DNA from: Paenibacillus sp. 1011MAR3C5
GTDB taxonomy: Bacteria; Bacillota; Bacilli; Paenibacillales; Paenibacillaceae
Assembly: GCF_003591485.1 (NCBI RefSeq)
Contig: NZ_QZCF01000003.1
Span: 682,001 to 746,000, forward strand
Length of the DNA: 64,000 nt
Reading direction: 5' to 3'
Shown here: positions 43,320-53,141 of the stretch, in pieces
How the letters are laid out: every line of letters begins with the position of its first letter
Numbering within the stretch: position 1 is the first letter of the stretch
Program-made: the position numbers and the translations under genes
The notes under the pieces: generated by a model
What the model saw: only the letters and a program-made list of their open reading frames with translations
What the model was told of the DNA's origin: nothing
Databases searched by the model: none

Positions 43320-44666
43320 CTAACGGTTAATAAAAGCGGTTTTCAACGTTTCACGGTATACAACCTGGAAGCCGAGTCCGTCGGAAAGCGCGGCCAGCGG
43401 CACGTAAGTCTTTTTCTCGCCGCTGAACTGCTGGAGATAGGCGGGCTCTGCGTTCAGCGGCTCGCTCTTGCCGTTGATGCTGATCGTTGTTGCACCAACT
43501 GTAATCGCTACTGTCCGATTCTCCAGCGTAATAGTCGCGGTGGAAGTCGCGGCGTTCCATTGCAGCTCCGCACCAAGGGCATCGGTTACATCGCGCAGCG
43601 ACAAGAACGTACGCCCTTTCTTGATGACAGGCGCATAGTCGGTAATCACTTCCTTGCCGCCTACGACGATCGAGATCGGCACGCCTTGCTTGCGCGGTTT
43701 GACTGTTTGGTAGGTTCCCCATAGCGGTTCTGCGAATGCTTTGCCAAGCGCTGCATAACCGGAAGCGGTAGGGTGGATATCCGGCATCGGATTGCCTTTC
43801 TCATCTGTTGCGCGGATGCTGGTGAACTTAAGCGCGTCCTTTTCAATTGCGGACGACGCATCAGCGATTTTCACATTCAAGCCTTGCTTCGAATATTCAG
43901 CTACAACAGTTTGCAGTCGCTCAAGCAGGCGTGCTTGGCCGTCCGTTAGAAACTTGGCTGTAGAGTCAGGAACGAAGTATGTCTTCTGATCCCGAATTTG
44001 GATATATATAGGTAGATACTGGTTGGCGACCACAATCTCGGCATTCGGCTGAAGCTTCTGAATGGTCCCAAGCGATGCTTTCAGCTGCTTCTCGAAGCCT
44101 TCAAGAAGCGTATCGAGCTGAGCTTTCAATTGATCCTGCTTGTCTGCTGGAAGCTGATCGAACGCTGTCTCAAAGCCAAGGTCGTTCAGCATCCACAGGA
44201 AGTCGTTGCCGCCGATTGTAACGAGCACAAGCTCGGCATCTTTGAGATCCTGGGCGAGTTGGGTTGTCTTGCCGAACATCGCGGCAGCACGCGGATCGCT
44301 GAGGCCTGCTTGAATGTCGGCCTCCTTCACGGCTTGTCCCTTGGCCGCGGCATCCAGCCACTTGCTGAGCCCTTCCGAGCGCAGGCCGATAATGCCGTAG
44401 TTGGTATATTCGGCCCGAAGTCCTTGGAACAGAGCCTGCTCGTATGCATGCTCGGCAAACCCGTAAGGCACAGAGGATGCCGTAAAGCCCAGCTCATAGC
44501 CGGCTGCCAGCGAATCGCCCAGTACGACAATGTCGTATGTATCGCTTGATACTCCTTCTGCCCCCGCCTTCGGAGCAGCCGTGGCGGTTACACTGAAGGC
44601 CAGACATCCTGCGACGACTGCCGCGATCGTCGCGCGGCTCCACATATTCCTTAATTTGCTATACAA
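43320..44666 (-). CDS. Secreted SGNH/GDSL hydrolase with copper-amine-oxidase-like stalk domain
   Basis: A 448-residue exported protein starting at TTG 44666 (AAAGGAT upstream; ATG 44645 is an alternative). The signal peptide ends near ATA-APKA. The GDSL hydrolase domain has the nucleophile in VVLGDSLAAGYE, GGNDF, and the Asp-His pair in DIHPTASGY. The last 115 residues form a copper amine oxidase N-terminal-like stalk (ISIVVGGKEVITDYAPVIKKG, RTFLSLRDVTDALGA), often a wall-attachment or binding module in Paenibacillus. It probably deacylates a lipid or polysaccharide outside the cell. Its stop directly abuts the kapB end. Confidence 0.86.
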   Translation of the reverse strand: MYSKLRNMWSRATIAAVVAGCLAFSVTATAAPKAGAEGVSSDTYDIVVLGDSLAAGYELGFTASSVPYGFAEHAYEQALFQGLRAEYTNYGIIGLRSEGLSKWLDAAAKGQAVKEADIQAGLSDPRAAAMFGKTTQLAQDLKDAELVLVTIGGNDFLWMLNDLGFETAFDQLPADKQDQLKAQLDTLLEGFEKQLKASLGTIQKLQPNAEIVVANQYLPIYIQIRDQKTYFVPDSTAKFLTDGQARLLERLQTVVAEYSKQGLNVKIADASSAIEKDALKFTSIRATDEKGNPMPDIHPTASGYAALGKAFAEPLWGTYQTVKPRKQGVPISIVVGGKEVITDYAPVIKKGRTFLSLRDVTDALGAELQWNAATSTATITLENRTVAITVGATTISINGKSEPLNAEPAYLQQFSGEKKTYVPLAALSDGLGFQVVYRETLKTAFINR

Positions 44667-44781
44667 TTGCCACACATCCTTTTGATAAAATAGATGAAAA
44701 CAGAGATTACACACCACTAGTCCTAGAACCCGTCAGCCGCCGCCGCCAAACAATCCTTATCACAATTATAAAAATATTAAA

Positions 44782-44810
44782 TTGATTCCGATTTGCCCTG
44801 ATGTTAAAAT
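44782..44810 (+). promoter_or_regulatory. Likely gltB promoter and leader
   Basis: TTGATT (44782-44787), 17 bases, TAAAAT (44805-44810). The 180-base leader holds a GC-rich stem-loop around 44866-44885 (GGCG-GGTGTGCCT-CGCC). No known riboswitch was recognised. The gene-free stretch is 44667-44987. Confidence 0.5.
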
Positions 44811-44987
44811 CATATAATAATCGCTTAGCAACGGTAGATGGCAAGAGGAATGGCAAGGAGCAGGCGGGTGTGCCTCGCCCCCTACCATTCTATGATAGTT
44901 CAAGCCAAAAATGAAGCCAATTAAGTGATCAAGCCTGTTATTCTACATTGCTTGCCCAAAAATCTTCTGATAGAAAGGTTGCACACA

Positions 44988-47900
44988 ATGAAAGAAAATA
45001 TTTTGGGATTGCCGCCTAAGCAAGGACTTTATGACCCGCAGAACGAGAAAGATGCTTGCGGAATGGGCTTTGTAGCCAGCATTAAAGGAAAAAAATCGCA
45101 TAAGGTTATCCGCCAGGCTCTGACTCTGCTAGAGAACATGGAGCATCGCGGCGGACAGGGCAGCGAGCCGAACACCGGTGACGGTGCAGGTATTCTGCTT
45201 CAAATCCCGCATGCGTTTTTCTCCGCCGAGCTGAGCAAGCAAAGCATTCAACTGCCCGCTGAAGGGGACTACGCGGTCGGCATGATTTTTATGCCGCAAG
45301 ACGAAGCTGCCCGCACGGTGATCGAGCGCGAGCTTGAGAGCATTGTCGCGGAAGAGAAGCAGACTATGATCGGATGGCGCACTGTGCCTACGGACGATGG
45401 GAAGCTGGGCCAATCGGCGCTGGCGGTTAAACCTTATGTTCGTCAGGTGTTCATTGGCAAAAATGCAGAATTGAAAGACACCCTCGCTTTCGAGCGCAAG
45501 CTGTATGTCATCCGCAAGCGCGCGGAACTGGCCATTCGCTATGCCGGCAAAGAAGGCGGAAACATGTTTTACTTCTCCAGTCTGTCCTCCAAAAAAATCG
45601 TGTACAAAGGCATGCTTACCACAGAGCAAGTACGTTCCTTCTATACCGAGCTGAATGACGAATCGGTTGTCTCTGCTATTGCTTTAGTGCATTCCCGTTT
45701 TAGTACGAACACATTCCCTAGCTGGGAGAGAGCTCATCCATTCCATTATCTGATTCATAACGGTGAAATCAATACGCTTCGCGGCAACGTGAACTGGATG
45801 CATGCGCGCCAGACGCTGTTCGCCTCCGAGCTGTTCGGCGAGGATCTGGAGAAGATCAAGCCGATTATCAATCCGGACGGTTCCGACACGGCGATGTTCG
45901 ACAACACGCTTGAATTCCTGCACCTGGCTGGCCGCTCCTTGCCGCATGTGGCGATGATGATGGTTCCCGAACCTTGGTCCAACCACGAGAGCATGAGCGA
46001 CGAGCGCAAGGCATTCTACGAATACCACAGCACCTTGATGGAGCCGTGGGATGGACCGGCTGCAATGGGCTTTACAGACGGCACGCAAATCGGCGCTACG
46101 CTGGACCGCAACGGTCTTCGCCCTGCCCGTTACTACGTGACGAAGGATGACCATATTATTCTAGGTTCAGAAGCGGGAGCAGTACAGATTCCTGCGGAAG
46201 ACATTTTATACAAAGACAGACTGCGTCCAGGCCGCATGCTGCTTGTCGATACAGCGCAAGGCCGTATTATCTCCGACGAGGAAGTAAAGGCGGCTATTGC
46301 TGCCGAGCATCCTTACCGCGAATGGCTTGACGAGCATCTGGTCAATCTGGACGATCTGCCAGAAGCGCCTGAGCTTCCGGATCCGAGCCATGACACGGTT
46401 CAGCGCCGCCAGCAAGCGTTCGGCTATACGTTCGAGGATATCCGCAAGGTGCTTGAACCGATGGCGGGAAGCGGCCAAGAGCCGATCGCGTCCATGGGCT
46501 ATGACGCTCCGCTTGCCGTATTGTCCGAGCGTCCGCAGCGCCTGTACAACTACTTCAAGCAGCTGTTCGCGCAAGTAACGAACCCGCCGATCGATGCGAT
46601 CCGCGAGGAGATTATTACGTCGACAGCGACAACGATCGGACCTGAGCGCAACCTGCTTAATCCGGAGCCGGAGAGCTGCCGCCACATTAAGCTGGATACG
46701 CCGATCCTGTCCAACGAGCAATTCGCCAAGCTGCGCCACATCCGCCGCGAAGGCTTCAAGTCCATCACACTGCCGATCTTCTTCACGGCAAGCGAAGGCG
46801 AAGAGGGACTTCGCTCCGCGCTGACATTATTGTGCGAGGCGGCTGACCGCGTTATTGCGAAAGGCCATAATATTATCATCTTGTCCGACCGCGGCGTTGA
46901 CAAGGAGAATGCAGCGATTCCTGCTCTGCTGGCCGTATCGGCTCTGCATCACCATCTGATCCGCCAGGGCACGCGTACGAAGGTCGGCATCATGCTGGAG
47001 TCTGGCGAACCGCGCGAGGTTCATCATTATGCACTGCTGCTCGGTTACGGCGTCAATGCTGTCAATCCTTACCTGGCCTTCGAATCGCTGGATGACATGA
47101 TTAAGCAAGGCATGCTAAGAGGCGTATCGCATGAGAAGGCGGTCAAAAACTATATTAAAGCTGCTACGAAAGGCGTCGTAAAAGTATTGTCCAAGATGGG
47201 CATCTCCACGATCCAATCGTACCGCGGCGCGCAAATCTTCGAAGCGCTGGGCCTTCGCGAGGATGTGATCAACGAGTACTTCACGTGGACGCAATCCCGC
47301 ATCGGCGGCATCGGACTGGATGTCATCGCCGAAGAGACGCTGCATGCCCATAACCGTGCGTTCGCCGAGCAGGAAGGCGCTGAGAAGGAACTGGATTCCG
47401 GCGGCGACTACCAATGGCGCAAGGACGGCGAGGACCATCTGTTCACGCCGCAGACGATCCATACGCTTCAGATGGCATCGCGTGCCAATGACTATAAACT
47501 GTACAAGAAGTTCTCCGTGCTGGTGCAAGGCGAGAACAAGAAGCATCTGACGCTTCGCTCGCTCATCGACTTCAAGAAGGATGGCCATTCTGTGCCGCTT
47601 GAAGAAGTGGAATCGGTAGAGTCCATCGTCAAACGGTTCAAGACCGGCGCAATGTCCTTTGGCTCCATCAGCAAGGAAGCGCATGAAAGCCTGGCTATTG
47701 CGATGAACCGCCTCGGCGGCAAGTCCAACACGGGTGAAGGCGGCGAAGATCCGGCACGCTTTACGCCGGACAGCAACGGCGATTCCCGCCGCAGCGCGAT
47801 CAAGCAGGTCGCATCGGGACGTTTCGGCGTAACGAGCAACTACTTGGTGAACGCCGACGAGATTCAAATTAAAATGGCCCAAGGCGCGAAGCCTGGCGAA

Positions 47901-49592
47901 GGCGGACAGCTGCCTGGCCTGAAAGTATACCCTTGGGTTGCGGAAGTACGGGGCTCGACTCCGGGCGTTGGCCTCATCTCGCCTCCTCCGCATCACGATA
48001 TTTATTCCATCGAGGATCTGGCTGAGCTGATCCACGATCTGAAAAACGCGAATCCGCGCGCTCGCATCAACGTTAAGCTTGTATCCGAGGTTGGCGTTGG
48101 CACGATTGCTGCAGGTGTAGCGAAAGGCCGCGCAGATGTCATTATGGTCAGCGGCTATGACGGCGGTACAGGTGCATCTCCGATGGGCTCTATCCGCCAC
48201 GCGGGTCTTCCTTGGGAGCTTGGTCTGGCCGAGACGCACCAGACGCTCATGCTGAACAATCTGCGTGACCGCGTGACGATTGAGACCGACGGCAAAATGA
48301 TGAACGGACGCGACGTTGCGATCGCTGCATTGCTTGGAGCTGAAGAATACGGCTTCTCGACAGCTCCGCTTATCGTTCTCGGCTGCGTCATGATGCGTGT
48401 CTGCCAGCTGGATACTTGTCCAGTCGGTGTAGCTACGCAAAATCCGGAGCTTCGCAAGAAGTTCATGGGCGAACCGGCCCATGTCGTGAACTACCTGCGC
48501 TTCATCGCGGAGGAAATGCGCGAGATTATGGCAGAGCTTGGCTTCCGTACGATCGAAGAGATGGTAGGGCGCGTTGACCGTCTGGAGACGAAGCATCTGA
48601 CTGAGCATTACAAAGCGAAAGGTCTTGACCTGTCGAGCATCTTGTATGAAGCGGATGTTGCCGAAGGCGCCAAACGCTACAAGGTGCAAGACCAGAACCA
48701 CGGTCTGGAGCTGTCGATCGATATGCAGCAGCTTGTTCCTCTGGCGAAGCCGGCTTTGGAGAATGGAGAGAGCGTTCGCGGAACGTTCCCGATCTTGAAT
48801 ACGAACCGCGTTGTCGGAACGATTCTGGGTTCCGAAGTAACCAGCCGTTATGGAGCCAAAGGGCTGCCGGAAGATACGATCTGGTACCACTTTATCGGTA
48901 CGGCGGGCCAAAGCTTCGGCGCATTCGTACCGAAGGGCATTACGCTATCGGTTGAAGGCGACTCCAATGACTACTTCGGCAAAGGATTGTCCGGCGGCAA
49001 AATTATAGTAGCACCGTCACCGAAAGCGACCTTTGCAGCAGAAGACAACATTATTATCGGCAACACAGCCCTGTACGGCGCAACGAGCGGCCAGGCTTAC
49101 ATTCGCGGAATTGCCGGCGAGCGCTTCGCAGTACGGAATAGCGGCGTCAATGTAGTTGTTGAGGGCGTCGGCGATCATGGCTGTGAGTATATGACTGGAG
49201 GACGTGTTGTCGTACTGGGCGCTACTGGCCGCAACTTCGGCGCAGGCATGTCCGGCGGCGTAGCTTATGTCTATGACGAGCAAGGCGACTTCTATAACCA
49301 CACAAACCTGGAGATGATCCTTCTGGAGCGTCTGGAGGAAGAGGCCGATATCAGTGAGCTGCGCGGCATGATCGAGAGACATGTCCAGTATACGGAGAGT
49401 GCCGTAGGCACACGCATTCTGAACGATTGGGATGCAGAGCTAGCGAAATTCGTGAAGGTGATTCCGAAGGACTACAAGCGGATGCTGGAGCAAATTCGTA
49501 AAGCGGAGGATACAGGTCTGCAAGGCGGAGACGCATTGCTTGCCGCGTTCGAAGCGAACAAGCGTGAACTGGCTCGTGCAGGCGGCAAATAA
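44988..49592 (+). CDS. gltB: Glutamate synthase large subunit
   Basis: A 1534-residue enzyme that transfers the amide of glutamine to 2-oxoglutarate. ATG 44988, after AGAAAGG, is preferred over an in-frame GTG 63 bases upstream. Cys24 (KDACGMGF) becomes the N-terminal nucleophile after removal of a 23-residue propeptide. The class II amidotransferase domain is followed by the central domain, the FMN-binding synthase domain, and a 3Fe-4S cluster with Cys1133, Cys1139 and Cys1144. The C-terminal GXGXG beta-helix ends the protein. The small subunit gene gltD is not in this window. Confidence 0.97.
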   Translation: MKENILGLPPKQGLYDPQNEKDACGMGFVASIKGKKSHKVIRQALTLLENMEHRGGQGSEPNTGDGAGILLQIPHAFFSAELSKQSIQLPAEGDYAVGMIFMPQDEAARTVIERELESIVAEEKQTMIGWRTVPTDDGKLGQSALAVKPYVRQVFIGKNAELKDTLAFERKLYVIRKRAELAIRYAGKEGGNMFYFSSLSSKKIVYKGMLTTEQVRSFYTELNDESVVSAIALVHSRFSTNTFPSWERAHPFHYLIHNGEINTLRGNVNWMHARQTLFASELFGEDLEKIKPIINPDGSDTAMFDNTLEFLHLAGRSLPHVAMMMVPEPWSNHESMSDERKAFYEYHSTLMEPWDGPAAMGFTDGTQIGATLDRNGLRPARYYVTKDDHIILGSEAGAVQIPAEDILYKDRLRPGRMLLVDTAQGRIISDEEVKAAIAAEHPYREWLDEHLVNLDDLPEAPELPDPSHDTVQRRQQAFGYTFEDIRKVLEPMAGSGQEPIASMGYDAPLAVLSERPQRLYNYFKQLFAQVTNPPIDAIREEIITSTATTIGPERNLLNPEPESCRHIKLDTPILSNEQFAKLRHIRREGFKSITLPIFFTASEGEEGLRSALTLLCEAADRVIAKGHNIIILSDRGVDKENAAIPALLAVSALHHHLIRQGTRTKVGIMLESGEPREVHHYALLLGYGVNAVNPYLAFESLDDMIKQGMLRGVSHEKAVKNYIKAATKGVVKVLSKMGISTIQSYRGAQIFEALGLREDVINEYFTWTQSRIGGIGLDVIAEETLHAHNRAFAEQEGAEKELDSGGDYQWRKDGEDHLFTPQTIHTLQMASRANDYKLYKKFSVLVQGENKKHLTLRSLIDFKKDGHSVPLEEVESVESIVKRFKTGAMSFGSISKEAHESLAIAMNRLGGKSNTGEGGEDPARFTPDSNGDSRRSAIKQVASGRFGVTSNYLVNADEIQIKMAQGAKPGEGGQLPGLKVYPWVAEVRGSTPGVGLISPPPHHDIYSIEDLAELIHDLKNANPRARINVKLVSEVGVGTIAAGVAKGRADVIMVSGYDGGTGASPMGSIRHAGLPWELGLAETHQTLMLNNLRDRVTIETDGKMMNGRDVAIAALLGAEEYGFSTAPLIVLGCVMMRVCQLDTCPVGVATQNPELRKKFMGEPAHVVNYLRFIAEEMREIMAELGFRTIEEMVGRVDRLETKHLTEHYKAKGLDLSSILYEADVAEGAKRYKVQDQNHGLELSIDMQQLVPLAKPALENGESVRGTFPILNTNRVVGTILGSEVTSRYGAKGLPEDTIWYHFIGTAGQSFGAFVPKGITLSVEGDSNDYFGKGLSGGKIIVAPSPKATFAAEDNIIIGNTALYGATSGQAYIRGIAGERFAVRNSGVNVVVEGVGDHGCEYMTGGRVVVLGATGRNFGAGMSGGVAYVYDEQGDFYNHTNLEMILLERLEEEADISELRGMIERHVQYTESAVGTRILNDWDAELAKFVKVIPKDYKRMLEQIRKAEDTGLQGGDALLAAFEANKRELARAGGK

Positions 49593-49605
49593 GAGATCAT
49601 TATAC

Positions 49606-49647
49606 AATCTCGCAGTAGAGTGAAGAACTCTATTGCGAGATTTTTTA
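49606..49647 (+). terminator. Strong terminator after gltB
   Basis: AATCTCGCAGTAGAG pairs with CTCTATTGCGAGATT and is followed by TTTTT. The rest of the gap to 49904 holds an isolated 52-codon GTG frame without a ribosome site and a TATAAT (49866-49871) that may be the promoter of the next gene. Confidence 0.93.
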
Positions 49648-49904
49648 TGTGAACGAAGTTACGGCGGAGTGTACAGTTACTTTGGATCAAAGGAGAGCTG
49701 CTCAGTACCTGCTCTTTGGTCCATTCGCGGATTCAAAAGCTGCAGCTTACAGTAATCGGACCATGCTGAAGCTGCTGCATCCGGCATCTCCTTATCGACA
49801 AAAGTAGACCCGGACCGGCTGCAAGCGACGCCAAGAAGCGACATGCTTCCTAGGATACCTCAAGTATAATAGTACGTAATTTGGCGCTGAGGAGGATGTC
49901 GCAA

Positions 49905-50735
49905 TTGAAAATCGTCATGTTGTCGGGTGGACCCGGCAAAAGAGTATGGCCGCTATCCGATACCAGTATGCCCAAGCAATACCTTCCTGTCTTGGACGGA
50001 CCGGGGGGAGAGCCGGAATCGATGGTTCAGCGATTGTGGAGGCAGCTGCTGGCTGCCGATTTGATGGAAAGCGCTAGCGTGGCGACAAGCACCAAACAAG
50101 CCGCGTGGATTAAGGAGCAGCTAGGTCGGCATGTACCGCTGCTTGAGGAGCCGGCTCAACGGGGAAGCTATTCTGCTGCCTTGCTGGCGGCGTCCTATTA
50201 TTATTCTGTGGCGGGGGTATCCCCGCATGAGATAATCGTCATGCTGCCAGTTGATATGTATGTGTCCGGGGATTTTTTTCATTGCATTCGCAGTTTGCCC
50301 AAGCTTCTAAGGGAAAACGAAGCGCCTATGATGATGGTGGGGACGTCAGCGGAATATCCCGGTACGCGCTATGGCTATATACTGGCAGATCAGGCTGAGC
50401 TTGGCGAAGAATCAAGCAACTATGATTGGAGAGTGAGGAGCTGCTGCGAGAAACCGGGAGAGCTGGAGGCCGAAGAGCTGTTCCGCTCGGGTGCGCTTTG
50501 GAACAGCGGTGTGTATGCTTTCCAGCTCGACTTTTTGCTGGGAAGACTTACGGATGCCGCATTGCCGATTGATTATGAGGAGCTGTACAAGCAATATTTC
50601 ATGCTGCCGAAGCTGAGTCTGGAGGATGGGCTTGCATGCGACGCTTCGGTCGACAAGTCCGTGATCCGATATGACGGGCTTTGGGTAAACCTGAATTCCT
50701 GGCGCACGTTGTCCGAACGAATCGCGATGCCATGA
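49905..50735 (+). CDS. ManC-like sugar-1-phosphate nucleotidyltransferase, short form
   Basis: A 276-residue nucleotidyltransferase-fold protein. TTG 49905 follows GAGGAGG by 9 bases. The start KIVMLSGGPGKRVWPLSDTSMPKQYLPV is that of mannose-1-phosphate guanylyltransferases. SYSAALLAASYY, IIVMLPVDMYVSG and GALWNSGVYAFQ follow family order. Near the end the usual WSDVGSW metal-binding motif reads WVNLNSW, with Asn replacing the Asp, and the protein stops shortly after, without a beta-helix or isomerase domain. It may be a degenerate or specialised enzyme. No other capsule gene is adjacent. Confidence 0.8.
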   Translation: MKIVMLSGGPGKRVWPLSDTSMPKQYLPVLDGPGGEPESMVQRLWRQLLAADLMESASVATSTKQAAWIKEQLGRHVPLLEEPAQRGSYSAALLAASYYYSVAGVSPHEIIVMLPVDMYVSGDFFHCIRSLPKLLRENEAPMMMVGTSAEYPGTRYGYILADQAELGEESSNYDWRVRSCCEKPGELEAEELFRSGALWNSGVYAFQLDFLLGRLTDAALPIDYEELYKQYFMLPKLSLEDGLACDASVDKSVIRYDGLWVNLNSWRTLSERIAMP

Positions 50736-50760
50736 AGGATCAAAGATAAAGGAACAATGG

Positions 50761-50790
50761 TTACCAATGCATTCCTCAATCGTATATAAT
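50761..50790 (+). promoter_or_regulatory. Promoter of the ABC drug-type operon
   Basis: TTACCA (50761-50766), 18 bases, TATAAT (50785-50790), about 58 bases before the ATPase start. Confidence 0.6.
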
Positions 50791-50847
50791 GAGGGAGTTG
50801 GCTCGTTTTTTCGGAAAGCCGGGCTATTGGAGGAGGGAATTACATAG

Positions 50848-51768
50848 ATGGGGCAGCCTATTGTTCGTTTGCAAGACGTAACAAAAAGAATTGGAGGCCG
50901 AACGCTAATAGACAAGCTGACGCTTGATGTGCCGTCAGGCGAGGTGTTCGGATTTCTTGGTCCGAATGGAGCTGGCAAAACAACGACCATCCGCATGATG
51001 GTTGGTTTAATGTCGATTACTTCAGGAGATATACTTATTGACGGACATAGCATTAGCAATCAGTTTGAGAAAGCGATCCGGCATGTAGGCGCAATTGTCG
51101 AAAATCCGGAAATGTACAAGTATATGAGTGGCTATCAGAACTTGATCCATTTTGCTCGCATGATTCCGGGAATCACTTCGCACCGTGTGCGGGAGGTCGT
51201 AGCGCTTGTCGGACTGGAAGGGCGTATTCATGACAAAGTAAAGACGTATTCGCTTGGCATGAGGCAGCGCCTCGGGGTAGCTCAGGCAATTCTTCATAAG
51301 CCGAAGCTGCTTATTCTGGATGAGCCGACGAATGGACTCGATCCTGCGGGCATTCGCGAACTCCGTGATTACTTGCGCAATATGGCGCGGCAGGAAGGCG
51401 TCGCTGTCTTTGTATCGAGTCACTTGCTCTCCGAGATGGAGCTGATGTGCGACCGGGTTGCCATTATTCAGAACGGCAGGCTAATCGATGTTCGTTCGAT
51501 TCAGGGCACAGATAAAAGTGCAGTAATTGCGCGAATCATATTTGAGGTGGACCGCCCGGAGAATGCCTTAGAGGTGCTGGCTGCATCAGGCTTGGCCGGG
51601 ATCAGCGAGGGGGCAGGCATGGTTGCGGTTGAAGGAGACAAGGCGTTTGCAGCACAAGTGAATGAACTCTTCGTCAAGGGCGGCATTAAGGTATACGGCA
51701 TTCGTGCGGATATCAAGTCGCTTGAAGATCAATTTTTGGAGATGACGGGAGGCGAGGGCATTGGTTGA
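50848..51768 (+). CDS. ABC transporter ATPase, BcrA type
   Basis: A 306-residue ATPase of the BcrA/drug-resistance group. Walker A GPNGAGKTT, signature YSLGMRQRLGVAQ, Walker B LLILDEPTNGLDP and the H-loop VFVSSHLLSEME are present, and the C-terminal 80-residue extension of the group follows. It overlaps the permease gene by 8 bases, so they form a two-gene transporter. Bacitracin-type antibiotics or lipid substrates are typical. No two-component system is next to it, unlike bceAB loci. Confidence 0.92.
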   Translation: MGQPIVRLQDVTKRIGGRTLIDKLTLDVPSGEVFGFLGPNGAGKTTTIRMMVGLMSITSGDILIDGHSISNQFEKAIRHVGAIVENPEMYKYMSGYQNLIHFARMIPGITSHRVREVVALVGLEGRIHDKVKTYSLGMRQRLGVAQAILHKPKLLILDEPTNGLDPAGIRELRDYLRNMARQEGVAVFVSSHLLSEMELMCDRVAIIQNGRLIDVRSIQGTDKSAVIARIIFEVDRPENALEVLAASGLAGISEGAGMVAVEGDKAFAAQVNELFVKGGIKVYGIRADIKSLEDQFLEMTGGEGIG

Positions 51769-52552
51769 TTTCTTGAATCTCATCCGCAATGAGAACATGA
51801 AAATGTTCAGACGACCGCGCTTGCTCGTCATGCTTGGCATTATTATCGGCCTCGTCATTGCGATTTCCGCTGTTTGGTTCTCAGTGGACAAAGGTCAGAC
51901 CGCCATGTGGGAAGTCGTCATTACAGAAACGATGTTCATCTACTGGATTATTACGATCTTTGCGGTTGTGGCTGCATCAAGTACGGTCGCTGAGGAGTTC
52001 TCTTCGGGTACGATCAAGCTGCTATTGATCCGGCCTTGGAACCGATCCAAAATTCTATTGTCCAAATACATATCCAGTCTGTTGTTCGCGTTGTTCTTCG
52101 CCGTTGTGTTTCTGGCAAGCCTGCTGCTGGTGAATTGGCTTTTCTTTGGACTGTTCGGCAGCGGGACGGTCGATCGGTTAAGCGAAGTTACCGGCGTATC
52201 CAATGTGGAATATATGTTCAAGTATTTCGGACTGCTGTTCCTGAATACGATTATGACCGTTACGATTTCCTTTATGCTCTCTACGGTGTTCCGCAGCAGC
52301 ATTCTTGCAATCGCGACGGCTCTATTTATTGAAATCGTGGTCAATAACTTGATGCAGCTGCTGGCATTCGTTAAGTACAAGTGGATTGATTATATCTTGT
52401 TCGTCCACCTGGATCTGACCAAGTATGTAGGCGGCAACGTATCCAATAACGGCATGACGCTCGGATTTTCGTTAGCTGTGCTTGGCGTATATTACGTGCT
52501 GTTCATGGCGCTGACATGGTATATCTTCAACAAACGCGATGTTGCAGCTTAA
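51761..52552 (+). CDS. ABC-2 type permease, BcrB-like
   Basis: A 263-residue membrane subunit with six hydrophobic helices, starting at TTG 51761 within the end of the ATPase gene after GGGAGGCGAGG. The N-terminal KMFRRPRLLVMLGIIIG amphipathic start and the ASSTVAEEFSSGTIKLLLIRPWNRSKILLSKY coupling segment are hallmarks of the ABC-2 drug-export family. It pairs with the upstream ATPase. A GC-rich hairpin ends the operon. Confidence 0.9.
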   Translation: MVDFLNLIRNENMKMFRRPRLLVMLGIIIGLVIAISAVWFSVDKGQTAMWEVVITETMFIYWIITIFAVVAASSTVAEEFSSGTIKLLLIRPWNRSKILLSKYISSLLFALFFAVVFLASLLLVNWLFFGLFGSGTVDRLSEVTGVSNVEYMFKYFGLLFLNTIMTVTISFMLSTVFRSSILAIATALFIEIVVNNLMQLLAFVKYKWIDYILFVHLDLTKYVGGNVSNNGMTLGFSLAVLGVYYVLFMALTWYIFNKRDVAA

Positions 52553-52590
52553 TCTTGAACGAATCGTATACTATATCTGCAGCACAAAGC

Positions 52591-52633
52591 AAGCCGCGCC
52601 GTTCTTCCTCTAGAGGATAGAGCGGCGCGGCTT
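52591..52633. terminator. Hairpin between convergent operons
   Basis: AAGCCGCGCCG (52591-52601) and CGGCGCGGCTT (52623-52633) form an 11-bp stem with an inner CCTCTAGAGG palindrome. T runs are short on both strands. Confidence 0.7.
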
Positions 52634-52654
52634 TGCGCTGTTCAGGATAAGTAA

Positions 52655-53092
52655 TTAACCGGCTTGTCGTGACTTCGACTTGTCGTTCTTGTCCTGCTTG
52701 GCGTTCGCTTGGGATTCGAGCTCTGAGAGCGGCTTTTGCTTGTTATCGACAGCCTGCTCCATATGGCAGCTCCCATTCAGCATGCCGCCATCCTGAATAA
52801 TGAGAGAATGGGCTTTTACATTGCCGACAAGCTGACCGGATGCGGCAATAATGAGCCGCCCTGTGGTCTCAATATCGCCGAATAGCTTTCCTGCCAGCGT
52901 CACATCTTGCGCGAGTATATTGGAGCGGGCCACCCCGCATTCACCGATAATGACATCTCCTTTACACTCGATATCACCTCGGAATTCGCCTTCGATCCGC
53001 AGATTGGCTTCACTCACAATCTTGCCCTCGGCTATCGTGCCTTGCCCGATTAGCGTATCGGTCGCGATGACGCGCTTAGTCTCCTTGAACAT
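52655..53092 (-). CDS. Bactofilin
   Basis: A 145-residue polymer-forming cytoskeletal protein. The central part (about 15-115) is a series of short beta strands with the bactofilin rhythm: DTLIGQGTIAEGKIVSEANLRIEGEFRGDI, then GDVIIGECGVARSNILAQDV and IETTGRLIIAASGQLVGNV. The C-terminal 30 residues are charged and flexible. It lies 49 bases downstream of an M23 peptidase gene in the same direction. Bactofilins localise such peptidases in other bacteria to shape the cell wall. Confidence 0.92.
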   Translation of the reverse strand: MFKETKRVIATDTLIGQGTIAEGKIVSEANLRIEGEFRGDIECKGDVIIGECGVARSNILAQDVTLAGKLFGDIETTGRLIIAASGQLVGNVKAHSLIIQDGGMLNGSCHMEQAVDNKQKPLSELESQANAKQDKNDKSKSRQAG

Positions 53093-53141
53093 GGTTGAAG
53101 TCCTCCTTCAGCATGGAATCTGGAACTAATGAGGCCGTCCT

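Noticed and set aside
44860..44900. T-box or other amino-acid riboswitch before gltB
   Set aside because: A GC-rich stem-loop is present, but no T-box sequence (TGGNACC type) or other known consensus was found.
47115..48911. Long minus-strand open frame inside gltB
   Set aside because: It is antisense to a well-conserved glutamate synthase, has no family motifs and no ribosome site; it reflects codon bias.
49649..49807. 52-codon GTG frame after gltB
   Set aside because: It starts inside the T run of the gltB terminator, has no ribosome site and no recognisable motif.
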